The notes: generated from the sequence alone by a model not told the origin. DNA of 64,000 bases from Paeniglutamicibacter quisquiliarum (GCF_019084045.1 NZ_JAHRED010000007.1:62001-126000); one strand, 5' to 3'. Counted from the stretch's first letter, positions 8,588 through 17,487 are shown. Made by a program: numbers and translations.

Positions 8588-9085
8588 TCAGGCCGCGGGC
8601 TGCGCTTGCCCGTCATTCATGCGGTGGCGGCCCAGCCACCAGAGGCCGATCAGCGGCAGCACCAGGGGCACGTAGCCGTAGCCGGAGCCGAAGTGGGACC
8701 AGACGGCAGGGTGGGCAAAGAGGCTCGGCAACGCGAAGCTCAGCGTCCCGACCACCAAGACGCCAATGAGCTCAAAGAGCACCGCGTACCAGGACAGCCT
8801 CCAGCTGCCCGGGCGCTTGGAGGCCATCGCGAGGGTCGCCACGATGTAGACCAGCCCGGCCAGGGCGCTGAGCAGGTAGGCCAGCGGTGCCTCGGAGAAG
8901 TCCATCAGGATCTGGTAGACGGCACGGACCGTGGCCGAGAGTGCCAGCACCCCGTAGACAGCGATGATGATCCGGCCCAGCCCGGAGCTGCGCCCGCCGT
9001 TGGAGCGCTGCTTTTTTCCCGCGCTGCGGGTCGCCGCGTCGGCAATGCGCGAACGCTTCGCCGTGTTCTTTCGCTGCTCGCTCAT
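8588..9085 (-). CDS. Hypothetical membrane protein, 165 aa
   Basis: A basic N-terminus (residues 1-35, KNTAKRSRIADAATR) is followed by about four hydrophobic helices: IIIAVYGVLALSATV, LAYLLSALAGLVYIVATLAM, AVLFELIGVLVVGTLSFAL and YVPLVLPLIGLWWLG. No family function is known to me. The ATG overlaps the stop of the upstream gene as ATGA, so the two membrane proteins are co-translated. They follow truB on the minus strand, an association I recall from other Arthrobacter-type genomes, but their role is undefined. Confidence 0.8.
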   Translation of the reverse strand: MSEQRKNTAKRSRIADAATRSAGKKQRSNGGRSSGLGRIIIAVYGVLALSATVRAVYQILMDFSEAPLAYLLSALAGLVYIVATLAMASKRPGSWRLSWYAVLFELIGVLVVGTLSFALPSLFAHPAVWSHFGSGYGYVPLVLPLIGLWWLGRHRMNDGQAQPAA

Positions 9086-9456
9086 GCCGGCAGTGCTCCG
9101 TCCCAAATTTGTTCCATCCTGTACAGCATGACAAAGACGATCGCCCCGGAGACCGCCAGCACCGTGTTCGAGTACCGCGACTTGTCGGTGACCGCCCAGA
9201 TGAAGGCCAGCGCCGGGATCAGCAGTGCGGTGAGCAAGTAGCCCCAGAACTCCCAGGGTTCCCCGCTGATCACCTGTCCCCCGGCCTGGCGGATTGCGGC
9301 GGCGATCCCGTAGACGACCAGGAACACCTCCAGCAGCGCCACCGACACCAGGGCAAAGTCGTCCGGGTAGGTGCGGATGATGGTCGCCACCACGCCCAGC
9401 AGCACCGCCACGGCGCAGAGAATGGCCCCGGCTATAAAGAATCCGTCAACGATCAC
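9082..9456 (-). CDS. Hypothetical membrane protein, 124 aa
   Basis: Four predicted membrane helices: FFIAGAILCAVAVLLGVVA, FALVSVALLEVFLVVYGIAA, WGYLLTALLIPALAFIWAV and TVLAVSGAIVFVMLYRM. No catalytic motif is visible. The C-terminus overlaps the start of the partner gene by an ATGA, and the gene begins about 65 bases after the truB stop, so all three can be transcribed together. Function is unknown; a two-subunit membrane complex is an inference from the coupled arrangement only. Confidence 0.8.
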   Translation of the reverse strand: MIVDGFFIAGAILCAVAVLLGVVATIIRTYPDDFALVSVALLEVFLVVYGIAAAIRQAGGQVISGEPWEFWGYLLTALLIPALAFIWAVTDKSRYSNTVLAVSGAIVFVMLYRMEQIWDGALPA

Positions 9457-9521
9457 GGCGGAAGTTACCCCTTAGAAGTTGTTCATTCACTCGGCCACCG
9501 GCTCGTCCCGGCGCGCCAACC

Positions 9522-10433
9522 CTAGGACGCGGGGGCAAACACCAGTTCGGGCCTGGCATTCTCGCCCTTGTTCTTCAGCAGCGCCACCAGGGTGCCGTCC
9601 GGGGCAAAGGCCGCGGTCGTCTCCTCGCTCTCGTTCACGCCGATCCGCCGGCCAAAGGAGAGCTCGGAGCGCTCGTGCTCGCTCAGGTCCCGGCGCGGGA
9701 ACAGGGCATCGGCGGCCTTCTCCAGCGGCAGGTACTCGAAGTCCTTGGCCAGCTGTTCCAGCGTGCGGGCCCTGTCCAGGGTGTAGGGTCCGACCTCGGT
9801 GCGGCGCAGCGCGGTCAGGTGGCCGCCGACCGCGAGGTCCTCACCCAGGTCGCGGGCCAGTGCCCGGATGTAGGTGCCCGAGGAACATTCGACTGTCACG
9901 TCGATGTCCAGCACCTTGCCGCCGCGTTCGCGGCGGATGTCGTGGACCTCGAAACGGTGGATGGTCACCGGGCGGGCGGCAAGCTTGACTTCCTCCCCGG
10001 CGCGAACCCGGGCGTAGGAGCGTTCCCCGTTGACCTTGATGGCACTGACGGAGGAAGGCACCTGCTCGATCGGGCCGGTGAGCCTGGCGATTGAGGCATG
10101 GATCTGTTCCTCGGTGACGGCGGCGGCGATCCGCGCCTGCACGATCTCGCCCTCGGCGTCGTCGGTGATCGTCGACTCCCCCAGGCGGATGGTGGCGGTG
10201 TAGGTCTTGTTGGCGCCCACGATGTAGGTCAGCAGGCGTGTGGCCTTGTTGATGCCCAGCACCAGCACGCCGGTGGCCATCGGGTCCAGGGTGCCTGCGT
10301 GTCCGACCTTGCGGGTGCCCGCCAGCCGGCGCGTGCGCCCCACCACGTCATGGCTCGTCCAACCCTGCGGTTTGTCGACAATGACCAGGCCTGAGCCAAT
10401 GGGTTCCGTGGGGTTCTGCGCGGCTGTTTTCAC
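9522..10433 (-). CDS. truB: tRNA pseudouridine(55) synthase TruB
   Basis: Converts U55 of the tRNA T-loop to pseudouridine. 303 aa from a GTG start preceded by GGAGGG. Motif I (VIVDKPQGWTSHDVV), motif II with the catalytic aspartate at about residue 50 (HAGTLDPMATGVL) and the later SSGTYIRALARDLG segment are all present, followed by a C-terminal PUA-like region. In most actinobacteria truB follows rbfA; here about 3 kb carrying three genes of other function lies between them, so truB must have its own promoter or rely on read-through. Confidence 0.96.
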   Translation of the reverse strand: MKTAAQNPTEPIGSGLVIVDKPQGWTSHDVVGRTRRLAGTRKVGHAGTLDPMATGVLVLGINKATRLLTYIVGANKTYTATIRLGESTITDDAEGEIVQARIAAAVTEEQIHASIARLTGPIEQVPSSVSAIKVNGERSYARVRAGEEVKLAARPVTIHRFEVHDIRRERGGKVLDIDVTVECSSGTYIRALARDLGEDLAVGGHLTALRRTEVGPYTLDRARTLEQLAKDFEYLPLEKAADALFPRRDLSEHERSELSFGRRIGVNESEETTAAFAPDGTLVALLKNKGENARPELVFAPAS

Positions 10434-10580
10434 GCCCTCCAGTATAGGCCGGTTCCCTGGGGGCAATTTCCCGGGCCGCACGGACACGGTGGCAATGTGC
10501 GCAAGCTATCCCCCATGGATCCCTTCCCGGCCGCTAGTGCTTGCCCGCGCGCCATCGGTAAGGAAGACAGTGCACGCCAT

Positions 10581-10609
10581 TGACTTCCCCCTGCGCTGCC
10601 CCTAGCGTT
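10581..10609 (+). promoter_or_regulatory. Putative promoter of the ScyD/ScyE-like gene
   Basis: TTGACT at 10581-10586 and TAGCGT at 10604-10609 are 17 bases apart, a sigma-A-like spacing. This would give a 5' leader of roughly 260 bases before the ATG at 10877. The rest of the 440-bp gap (10434-10876) shows no gene. Confidence 0.4.
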
Positions 10610-10876
10610 CTGGGTGTCTGGCCACGGCCGGATCATCTGTGTCGGGCAAGGTGTAGCTGGGGCGCCAACACCCTCGTCCCGTGTATACGGCATCCACTCG
10701 TCCATTTCCCGTCGGCGCCATTCGCCAGCCGCCGGCGTTGCCTCACGGCGGCACCGGCGGGCACGGCCAAATCGAAACAACTTGGGGCCATGGCGCACGG
10801 AGAAAACGAGCCGGTTCAATAGTCCACGCTCCGCAACGACGCGGCACGTCCAGTTCTCTTGAAAAGGATCCACAGC

Positions 10877-11974
10877 ATGAAGTTTCGCGCACTCGCGGCG
10901 GTAGCCGCTGCCTCGGCCATGACGGTGACGCTCAGCGTCGCCCCCGCCCATGCCACCAAGGACCGCCAGCCGGCACCGTCCATCACCAACGTCAAGACAC
11001 TTGCCCAAGGGTTCGGCGGCCCGTTGAAGGTCGCCTTCGGACCGGAAGGCAGCATCCTCGTTGCCGAGGCATTCGCCGGCAAGGTCACCTCCGTCTCCCC
11101 CACCGGCGCCAAGACCACCCTGGTCAATGCCCCGGGCAAGGAAATCGTCGGCGTCTCCCACGCCCGCGGCACCACCTACTACTTCGAGAATGCCGGGGCC
11201 ACCGGCGAGGAACCGCCCAGCGGGGCGACTCCCGCGCTGCTGAAGTCCATCGACAAGAAGGGCAAGACCCGCACGATCGCCGACCTGCTGGAGTTTGAGA
11301 AGACGCACGATCCCGACGCCCGGACCGTGTACGGGGTCCGGGACGCCTCAGCCAGCTGCCTGGCGCAGGCGCCGGAGATGCGTTCCATGGGCGAGCTCTA
11401 CTCGCACCCGTTCTCCAGCCTCCCGGCACGCAACGGCGTCTACGTCGGCGATGCCGGGGCGAACACGATCCTGAACGTGAACAACCAGGGCAAGGTTTCC
11501 CTCGTCAAGGTGCTTCCCGCCGAACCCGTCGCCATCACCGAGGCGGTGCGGGAAGCTGCAGGGGAAATGGGCATCACGGTCCCGGACTGCATGCTCGGAC
11601 TCACCTACTGGGCACAGCCCGTTCCCACCGACATCACGGTCAAGGGAAACTGGATGTACTACACCGTGTTGCCCGGGGTTCCGGGCGAGTCCCTCTCCAG
11701 GGGCAAGGTCTACAAGATGAACCTGCTGACCAAGAAGACCCAGACCGTGGCCACCGGACTCAGCGCGCCCACGGGCATTGCCCTGGACAAGCGCGGCAAC
11801 GTCTATGTGGCAGAGCTCTTCGGCGGCGGCGTGGCCAAGATCGTCAACGGCCACGGGGTAACCGTGCTCCCGGCCATGATGGCCAGCGATGTAGAGATCC
11901 GCAACAACAAGCTGATAGCCAGCACCGAGGCCCTGACCCCTTCGGGCAAGCTGGTGACAGCGACCCTCAAGTAG
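10877..11974 (+). CDS. Secreted ScyD/ScyE family protein
   Basis: Exported protein of 365 aa with a Sec signal peptide (MKFRALAAVAAASAM, hydrophobic core, cleavage near AHA-T at about residue 27). The mature part is a beta-propeller-like repeat protein of the ScyD/ScyE family, with recurring segments such as KVAFGPEGSILVAEAFAG, GVYVGDAGANTILNV and PTGIALDKRGNVYVAELFGGG. ScyD/ScyE were named from cyanobacterial scytonemin clusters, but most actinobacterial members are of unknown function and no other scytonemin gene is here. The ATG at 10877 with AAGGA upstream is preferred over a TTG at 10859. Bounded by a promoter-like pair and a terminator, it looks monocistronic. Confidence 0.85.
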   Translation: MKFRALAAVAAASAMTVTLSVAPAHATKDRQPAPSITNVKTLAQGFGGPLKVAFGPEGSILVAEAFAGKVTSVSPTGAKTTLVNAPGKEIVGVSHARGTTYYFENAGATGEEPPSGATPALLKSIDKKGKTRTIADLLEFEKTHDPDARTVYGVRDASASCLAQAPEMRSMGELYSHPFSSLPARNGVYVGDAGANTILNVNNQGKVSLVKVLPAEPVAITEAVREAAGEMGITVPDCMLGLTYWAQPVPTDITVKGNWMYYTVLPGVPGESLSRGKVYKMNLLTKKTQTVATGLSAPTGIALDKRGNVYVAELFGGGVAKIVNGHGVTVLPAMMASDVEIRNNKLIASTEALTPSGKLVTATLK

Positions 11975-12010
11975 TCAATCAGCCCCGGCCATTCCCGGGG
12001 AAATGAGGCG

Positions 12011-12056
12011 ACCCCGGGCGGGGACCCGTTCACATCGGGATTCCCGCCCGGGGTTT
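12011..12056 (+). terminator. Terminator after the ScyD/ScyE-like gene
   Basis: CCCCGGGCGGG at 12012-12022 pairs with CCCGCCCGGGG at 12043-12053 and is followed by TTT. It lies between the convergent ScyD/ScyE-like and XRE genes. Confidence 0.65.
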
Positions 12057-12093
12057 GCCCGCGTTTGGACGCGTTTGGGCCGTTTCAAAAAAG

Positions 12094-12396
12094 TCAGGAT
12101 GCCAGGCGTTCCGGCTGCCGATCCGGCGGATTATCGAGCCCGGCCGATTGCGGCGGCCGGCTGATGGCAGACCACACCTCGTCGAGCGAGAGTCCGAGCA
12201 CCCCTGCGATGGCCGCAATGGTGGAGAAGGAGGGCGTGGCCACGCGACCGGTTTCGATCTTGCGAAGGGTCTCCGGCGAGATGTCGGCGGCCACGGCCAC
12301 CTCGAACATGGATCGATCGGTGCGCGCCCGGCGCAGGATGGCGCCGAGTTGCTGGCCGCGTTCGATTTCGGCGGGAGTGAGTGGAAGTCTGACCAT
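12094..12396 (-). CDS. XRE family transcriptional regulator
   Basis: A 100-aa protein that is essentially one lambda-repressor-type helix-turn-helix domain: LGAILRRARTDRSMFEVAVAADISPETLRKIETGRV, followed by the supporting helices up to GLSLDEVWSAI and a disordered tail. It is divergent from the methionine aminopeptidase gene, with 67 bases between the starts, and two TACCGGTA palindromes lie in that gap, so it most likely represses itself and the peptidase. The pair is an insertion relative to the usual rbfA-truB order. No ligand-binding domain is present, so any signal would act through a partner, possibly the peptidase itself (inference). Confidence 0.88.
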   Translation of the reverse strand: MVRLPLTPAEIERGQQLGAILRRARTDRSMFEVAVAADISPETLRKIETGRVATPSFSTIAAIAGVLGLSLDEVWSAISRPPQSAGLDNPPDRQPERLAS

Positions 12397-12410
12397 GAGT
12401 CCAATGATAG

Positions 12411-12432
12411 TACCGGTATAGTATTACCGGTA
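12411..12432. promoter_or_regulatory. Tandem TACCGGTA operators (XRE/map)
   Basis: Two identical perfect palindromes, TACCGGTA at 12411-12418 and 12425-12432, have centres 14 bases apart in an AT-rich divergent promoter region. This is the expected layout for cooperative binding of two XRE dimers. Binding is inferred, not shown. Confidence 0.6.
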
Positions 12433-12463
12433 TTGTTATTGGAGGCCGCGAGAGGAACAGCCC

Positions 12464-13228
12464 ATGATCGAAATTTTCAGCCCAGCCGAACTTGAGCGCG
12501 CCACGGAAAGCGGGGCCTTCATAGCCTCGGTTCTCCAAGGCATCAAAAAGCGGGTCAAGGTGGGCACCAACCTGCTGGAAATCGATTCTTGGGCCGGGGA
12601 AATGATCAAGGCGGCGGGCGCCCGTTCGTGCTACATCGACTACGCGCCCTCCTTCGGCAGCGGACCATTTGGCCACTTCATCTGCACCTCGGTCAACGAC
12701 GCGGTGCTCCACGGATTGCCCCACGATTATTCCCTGAGGAACGGCGACCTGCTGACGCTCGACTTCGCCGCGTCCCTCAACGGGATCGTCACCGACGCCG
12801 CGATCAGCTTCACCGTCGGAACATCCTCCAGCCCCTCCGATGCCAAGATGATCAAGGCAACCCGGCAGGCCCTGGATGCCGGCATCGCCGCGGCCAACCC
12901 CGGCGCCCGCATCGGGGACATCTCCCACGCCATCGGAACCGTCCTGACCGCTGCCGGATACAGCGTCAACCTGGAGTTCGGCGGCCACGGCGTGGGATCG
13001 AGCATGCACCAGGATCCCCACATCGCCAACATTGGCCGCCCGGGCCGCGGCTACAAGCTTCGCCCGGGCCTGCTGCTGGCCATCGAGCCCTGGGTCATGG
13101 CGGACACCGACAAGCTCGTCACCGACGCCGACGGCTGGACGCTGAGGAGCGCCACCGGCGCCCGCACGGCACACTCCGAACACACCATCGCGATCACCGA
13201 GGACGGCCCGCGCATCCTGACCCTTTAG
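12464..13228 (+). CDS. map: Type I methionyl aminopeptidase (M24A)
   Basis: Removes the initiator methionine from nascent proteins; 254 aa, no N-terminal zinc-finger or SH3-binding extension. All five metal ligands are in place: D100 (LLTLDFAASL), D111 (IVTDAAISF), H175 (GGHGVGSS), E208 (LLAIEPW) and E239 (HSEHTIAI); H83 (LHGLP) matches the substrate-binding histidine. The start is the ATG after GGAGG at spaced distance. Unlike the housekeeping map, which usually lies near secY and adk, this copy is paired with its own XRE regulator and is therefore probably an accessory, conditionally expressed paralogue. A perfect inverted repeat terminates it. Confidence 0.9.
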   Translation: MIEIFSPAELERATESGAFIASVLQGIKKRVKVGTNLLEIDSWAGEMIKAAGARSCYIDYAPSFGSGPFGHFICTSVNDAVLHGLPHDYSLRNGDLLTLDFAASLNGIVTDAAISFTVGTSSSPSDAKMIKATRQALDAGIAAANPGARIGDISHAIGTVLTAAGYSVNLEFGGHGVGSSMHQDPHIANIGRPGRGYKLRPGLLLAIEPWVMADTDKLVTDADGWTLRSATGARTAHSEHTIAITEDGPRILTL

Positions 13229-13258
13229 GTCCCGGCGCCCCGCAGGGCACAACAACAA

Positions 13259-13300
13259 GGCCGTCAGGTCTTCCGCCCCGGGGCGGAAGACCTGACGGCC
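13259..13300. terminator. Perfect 21-bp inverted repeat terminator
   Basis: Bases 13259-13279 are the exact complement of 13280-13300 (GGCCGTCAGGTC... and its mirror), with AT-rich sequence beyond on both sides. It separates the convergent aminopeptidase and rbfA genes and can stop transcription from either direction. Confidence 0.85.
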
Positions 13301-13331
13301 TCATTTATTCCGAAAGAAGGGGGAACGAGGG

Positions 13332-13766
13332 TTAGTCGTCTTCCTCTTCCTCGTCGTGCTTGTACGGGTCCGCGTCGCCGGCGAAGTTCTTGCCGGCCGC
13401 CAGTGCGGCAACCTCGGCGTCCTTGGCCTTGGCGACGCGCAGCAGCGCCTCGAGGTTCGAGGCGTTGACGGGAATCTCGTCGGCAACGAATTCCAGGGTC
13501 GGGGTCAGGCGAACTGTCACGTTCTTGCCGACCTCCTTGCGCAGGACGCCCTTGGACTTCTCCAGGGCGGCAGCGGCGTCGGACTTCGCTTCGTCGTCGC
13601 CGAAGACCGTGTAGTAGATCGTTGCGTGCTGCAGGTCGTTGGTCACGCGCGCATCGGTGACCGTGATGGCCTCCACGCGCGGATCCTTGACGGCCTTGCC
13701 CAGGGCCTGGGCAACGACCACCTTGATGCGTTGGGCCAGTTTTGCGGCGCGAGCTGAGTCAGCCAC
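13332..13766 (-). CDS. rbfA: Ribosome-binding factor A
   Basis: RbfA helps mature the 5' end of 16S rRNA and is needed for cold adaptation. 144 aa from a GTG preceded by AAAGGAG. The KH-like core is visible: RAAKLAQRIKVVVAQAL, KDPRVEAITVTDARVTNDLQ, then the interrupted-KH helix RVAKAKDAEVAALAAG; the tail is acidic (HDEEEEDD). It is the last gene of the rimP-nusA-ylxR-infB-rbfA group and is separated from infB by a strong hairpin at 13814-13863. Confidence 0.95.
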   Translation of the reverse strand: MADSARAAKLAQRIKVVVAQALGKAVKDPRVEAITVTDARVTNDLQHATIYYTVFGDDEAKSDAAAALEKSKGVLRKEVGKNVTVRLTPTLEFVADEIPVNASNLEALLRVAKAKDAEVAALAAGKNFAGDADPYKHDEEEEDD

Positions 13767-13813
13767 GTTCACTCCTTTTCTCGGCACCCGCGAAGGGTGC
13801 CGGTTAATGCGCT

Positions 13814-13863
13814 TCGACGGCGGGGAGCCGCAACCCTGTGCGGTTGCGGCCCCCCACCGTCGA
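13814..13863 (-). terminator. Intercistronic hairpin infB-rbfA
   Basis: TCGACGG (13814-13820) pairs with CCGTCGA (13857-13863), enclosing a second stem GCCGCAACC/GGTTGCGGC. It lies just after the infB stop and before the rbfA ribosome binding site, with no long T-run, so it may be a partial terminator or an RNA-processing structure. Confidence 0.55.
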
Positions 13864-13883
13864 TTAGCAGCGCTTGATAATGA

Positions 13884-16766
13884 TTAAGCGCGCGGCTTTT
13901 CGCGCATCTCGTAGGTCTCGATCGTGTCGCCGTCCTTGACGTCGTTGAACGAGCCCAGGCCGATACCACATTCGAAGCCCTCGCGGACCTCGGTGGCGTC
14001 GTCCTTGAACCGCTTGAGCGAATCCACGGTGAGGCCCTCGCCGATGACCTTGCCATCGCGCAGGACGCGTGCCTTGGTGTTTCGGCGGATGGTGCCCGAG
14101 CGGACGATCGAGCCGGCGATGTTGCCGAACTTCGAGGAACGGAAGACCTCGCGGACCTCCGCGGTGCCCAGCTGGGCCTCCTCGTATTCCGGCTTCAGCA
14201 TGCCCTTCAGTGCCAGTTCGATGTCATCGATGGCGCCGTAGATGACCGAGTAGAAGCGCATGTCGACGCCCTCCTTGTCGGCCATGTCCGCAACGCGCTC
14301 CGCGGGCTTGACGTTGAAGCCAATGATGATGGCATTGTCAACGGTCGCCAGGTTGACGTCGTTCTGGGTGATGGCGCCAACGCCGCGGTGGATGACGCGC
14401 AGCTGCACGCCCTCGCCCACGTCGATCTTGAGCAGCGAATCCTCCAGGGCTTCCACGGCACCGGAAACGTCACCCTTGAGGATGAGGTTGAGGGTGTCGA
14501 TCTTGCCGTCGGCAACAGCCTGGTCGAAGTCTTCCAGGGTGATGCGCTTGCGACGCTTGGCCAGGGCCGCGTTGCGGTCCGCTGCTTCGCGCTTCTCGGC
14601 GATCTGGCGGGCGGTGCGCTCGTCGTCGGTCACCAGGAAGGTGTCGCCTGCACGCGGCACCGAGGACAGGCCGAGGACCTGGACCGGGCGCGAGGGCAGT
14701 GCAACGTCGAGGTTCTCGCCGTTCTCGTCGAACATGGCACGCACGCGGCCGTGTGCGGTGCCGGCAACGATGGTGTCGCCGACGGCCAGGGTTCCGGACT
14801 GGACCAGCACGGTCGCAACCGCACCGCGGCCCTTGTCCAGGTTCGCCTCGATGGCGATGCCGCGGGCGTCCTTGTCCGGGTTGGCACGCATGTCCAGCGC
14901 GGCGTCGGCGGTCAGCAGAACCGCGTCAAGCAGCTCGTCGATGCCGATCTTCTGCAGCGCCGAGACGTGGACGAACATGGTGTCGCCACCGTATTCCTCC
15001 GGGACCAGGCCGTATTCGGCCAGCTGGCCCTTGACCTTGTCCGGGTTTGCCGCGTCCTTGTCGACCTTGTTCACTGCCACGACAACCGGGACACCGGCGG
15101 CCTTGGCGTGGTTCAGGGCTTCAACGGTCTGCGGCATGACGCCGTCGTCCGCTGCAACCACGAGCACGGCGATGTCGGTCACCTTGGCACCACGTGCACG
15201 CATGGCGGTGAACGCCTCGTGGCCCGGGGTGTCAATGAAGGTGATCGCGCGATCGATTTCCTCGTGGATGTGGTGGATCTGGTACGCACCGATGTGCTGG
15301 GTGATGCCGCCGGCTTCGCCCTCGATGACGTTGGACTTGCGGATCGCATCGAGCAGGCGGGTCTTACCGTGGTCAACGTGACCCATGATGGTGACCACCG
15401 GCGGACGTGCTTCAAGCATGTCCTCGGTCTCGGCCTCAAGCTCGGCGTCGAAGTCGATCGAGAACGAGGCGAGCAGTTCGCGCTCTTCGTCCTCGGGGGA
15501 CACGACGGTGACGACGTAGCCGAGCTCGGCACCCAGGACGTCAAAGGTTGCCTCATCCAGGGACTGCGTGGCCGTGGCCATTTCGCCCAGGTGGAAGAGC
15601 ACGGTGACCAGTGCTGCCGGGTTGGCGTTGATCTTGTCGGCGAAGTCGGTGATCGACGAGCCACGACGGAGGCGAACCTCGGTCGAGCCGTTGCCGCGGG
15701 GCACACTGACGCCGCCCAGCGACGGAGCGCTCATCTGCTCAAGTTCCTGGCGCTTTGCGCGCTTGGACTTGCGCTGTTTGCCGCGGCCTGCGCCGCCCTT
15801 GCCGAAGGCACCCTGGGTTCCACCGCGACCGCGGTTGGGACCGCCGCCGCCCTTGTAACCGCCGCCGCCACCGGCTGCTCCCGGAGCTCCGCCGGCGCCC
15901 GGTGCGCCACCCGGACGTGCCGGGCCACCGCGGCCGCCCGCTGCCGGACGTCCACCGGCCGGAGCCGGACGTTCGGTGCGGTTGGGCATCATGCCGGGAG
16001 TTGCGCGAGCGCCTCCCGGGGTGCGCGGGCCTGCACCGGGGGCACCGGCCGGACGCGGGGCGCCCGGACGTGATCCACCGGCACCTGCCGGGCGGGGACC
16101 GCCGGCACCTGCTGCGGGACGCGGACCGCCGGCACCTGCCGGGGGACGCGGGCCACCCGGGCGGGGACCGCCCGGACGGGGGCCTCCGGCGCCGGGGCCG
16201 GAAGCGCGCATGCCCTGCTGGGATGCGAACGGGTTGTTGCCCGGACGCGGTCCGCCGGGCTTGGCACCCGGACGGGGAGCTGCGGAACGCTCGGGGCGGT
16301 CCGTACGCTCGGTGCGCTCGGGACGTGCGTTCTCACCGGTCGGGCGCATGCCCTGCTGGGAGGAGAACGGGTTGTTGCCCGGACGCGGGGCGCCGGGCTT
16401 GGCACCCGGGCGCGGGGCGGCCGGAGCCGAGGCTGCCGGTGCCGCCGGAGCCGAATCGGCAGGTGCGGAGGCAGCGGGTGCCTCTGCGGCTGCCGGGGCC
16501 GGGGTGGTGCCGGCCGGCTTCGGTGCGGTGGCGCCCGGGGTTGCCGGGGCGGCCGGAGCTGCGGCCGGGGCATTGGCTGCCGGTGCTGCCTTGGGTGCTG
16601 CCGGAGCAGCGTTCGGGAACGCGGAGCGCAACTTGCGCACTACCGGTGCCTCGATGGTTGAGGATGCGGAACGGACGAATTCGCCCATTTCCTGCAGTTT
16701 TGCAACTGCATCCTTTGAAGTGATTCCGAGCTCTTTGGCGAGCTCGTGTACGCGGACCTTAGCCAC
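13884..16766 (-). CDS. infB: Translation initiation factor IF-2
   Basis: GTPase that places initiator tRNA on the 30S subunit and promotes subunit joining; 960 aa from a GTG after AGGAGA. Domains in order: an IF2_N domain ([19 protein letters not shown]), a very long disordered Ala/Pro/Gly/Arg-rich region from about residue 50 to 340 with repeated GNNPF(S/A)SQQGMR units, then a second IF2_N domain ([19 protein letters not shown]), the GTP-binding domain with GHVDHGKT at about residue 462, [15 protein letters not shown] and NKVDKD, and the C-terminal domains ending in [12 protein letters not shown]. The long Gly/Pro linker is typical of actinobacterial IF-2. Confidence 0.97.
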   Translation of the reverse strand: MAKVRVHELAKELGITSKDAVAKLQEMGEFVRSASSTIEAPVVRKLRSAFPNAAPAAPKAAPAANAPAAAPAAPATPGATAPKPAGTTPAPAAAEAPAASAPADSAPAAPAASAPAAPRPGAKPGAPRPGNNPFSSQQGMRPTGENARPERTERTDRPERSAAPRPGAKPGGPRPGNNPFASQQGMRASGPGAGGPRPGGPRPGGPRPPAGAGGPRPAAGAGGPRPAGAGGSRPGAPRPAGAPGAGPRTPGGARATPGMMPNRTERPAPAGGRPAAGGRGGPARPGGAPGAGGAPGAAGGGGGYKGGGGPNRGRGGTQGAFGKGGAGRGKQRKSKRAKRQELEQMSAPSLGGVSVPRGNGSTEVRLRRGSSITDFADKINANPAALVTVLFHLGEMATATQSLDEATFDVLGAELGYVVTVVSPEDEERELLASFSIDFDAELEAETEDMLEARPPVVTIMGHVDHGKTRLLDAIRKSNVIEGEAGGITQHIGAYQIHHIHEEIDRAITFIDTPGHEAFTAMRARGAKVTDIAVLVVAADDGVMPQTVEALNHAKAAGVPVVVAVNKVDKDAANPDKVKGQLAEYGLVPEEYGGDTMFVHVSALQKIGIDELLDAVLLTADAALDMRANPDKDARGIAIEANLDKGRGAVATVLVQSGTLAVGDTIVAGTAHGRVRAMFDENGENLDVALPSRPVQVLGLSSVPRAGDTFLVTDDERTARQIAEKREAADRNAALAKRRKRITLEDFDQAVADGKIDTLNLILKGDVSGAVEALEDSLLKIDVGEGVQLRVIHRGVGAITQNDVNLATVDNAIIIGFNVKPAERVADMADKEGVDMRFYSVIYGAIDDIELALKGMLKPEYEEAQLGTAEVREVFRSSKFGNIAGSIVRSGTIRRNTKARVLRDGKVIGEGLTVDSLKRFKDDATEVREGFECGIGLGSFNDVKDGDTIETYEMREKPRA

Positions 16767-16928
16767 ATTTCTCCTGTCTGAAGGTCCGCGCCACTTCTTA
16801 AAAAGTCTTTGGCACGAACCAACGTTTGCTGTCTAGCCCAGCATCCAAAACGGATGCCACAGGCGCTGCGACGCATAACCGATTCATCATCGTTAGGCGC
16901 TCATCGCTTGGAACTCATCGGGTTTCCA

Positions 16929-17258
16929 TCAGATTTCTGACCCGCTTTCAGGTTGGACGTTTGTGAAGGCCGGTTTCCCAGGTTGGGTCCTGACCTTGGC
17001 CCTCGACTCCGCCACAAGTGCGGAAACATCCACGTTGGTCCGAAAGGACCGCGCGAATGCCCCGCGTTGCACGGCGCGTTGGGCACATTCCGGGTTCGGG
17101 TGCAGCCATGCACCCCGCCCGGGGAGGTTCCGGGTGGGATCCGGCACGGGAACGGACTTGCCGTCCTGTGCCTTCAACACCCAGCGCCTCAGCTGGTTCT
17201 GGTCCGCCACCATCCGGCAACCAATGCACGTGCGCTGCGGCTGTTGCTGCAATGACAC
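16929..17258 (-). CDS. ylxR: YlxR (DUF448) RNA-binding protein
   Basis: Small basic protein of 109 aa with the YlxR core: RTCIGCRMVADQNQLRRWVL, then PGRGAWLHPNPECAQRAVQRGAFARSF in which arginines and the Gly-Arg-Gly-Ala-Trp turn form the RNA-binding face. YlxR (RnpM) of Bacillus modulates RNase P; the actinobacterial function is not established. It lies between nusA and infB as in most Gram-positive genomes. The GTG start at 17258 has only a weak GAAGAA upstream. Confidence 0.9.
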   Translation of the reverse strand: MSLQQQPQRTCIGCRMVADQNQLRRWVLKAQDGKSVPVPDPTRNLPGRGAWLHPNPECAQRAVQRGAFARSFRTNVDVSALVAESRAKVRTQPGKPAFTNVQPESGSEI

Positions 17259-17301
17259 GTTGGTTCTTCTTCCGACATTGATTTACCACGATGCATAGTG
17301 G

Positions 17302-17319
17302 ACCACAGACAAGTCTAGC
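17302..17319 (-). promoter_or_regulatory. Putative promoter of ylxR-infB
   Basis: The minus strand reads GCTAGACTTGTCTGTGGT, 16 of 18 identical to the rpsO upstream motif; TAGACT is the likely -10. A TTGACG lies only eight bases before it, too close to be its -35. Confidence 0.45.
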
Positions 17320-17417
17320 GCGTTTCGTCAATCCGTGGAGCGTGCCGTGGACCACTCGAATCGATCACAGTCCACTCCCCCTCGGGCCGGGGTTCGGGGC
17401 ACGCAAAGGGCCGCCGG

Positions 17418-17460
17418 CCCGCGAGAGGCAGGCACCGAGGCGGTGCCTGCCTGTCGCGGG
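17418..17460 (-). terminator. Hairpin between nusA and ylxR
   Basis: GGCAGGCACC at 17427-17436 pairs with GGTGCCTGCC at 17442-17451, and the stem continues through CCCGCGA and TCGCGGG. No T-run follows. Being just after the nusA stop and before a promoter-like motif, it may partly separate rimP-nusA from ylxR-infB. Confidence 0.55.
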
Positions 17461-17487
17461 GCGCGACGGCCCCTGAACCCGGTGTTG

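Noticed and set aside
15700-16600. GC-rich repeats inside infB as an inserted element
   Set aside because: They encode the disordered Gly/Pro/Arg linker normal for actinobacterial IF-2 and keep the reading frame.
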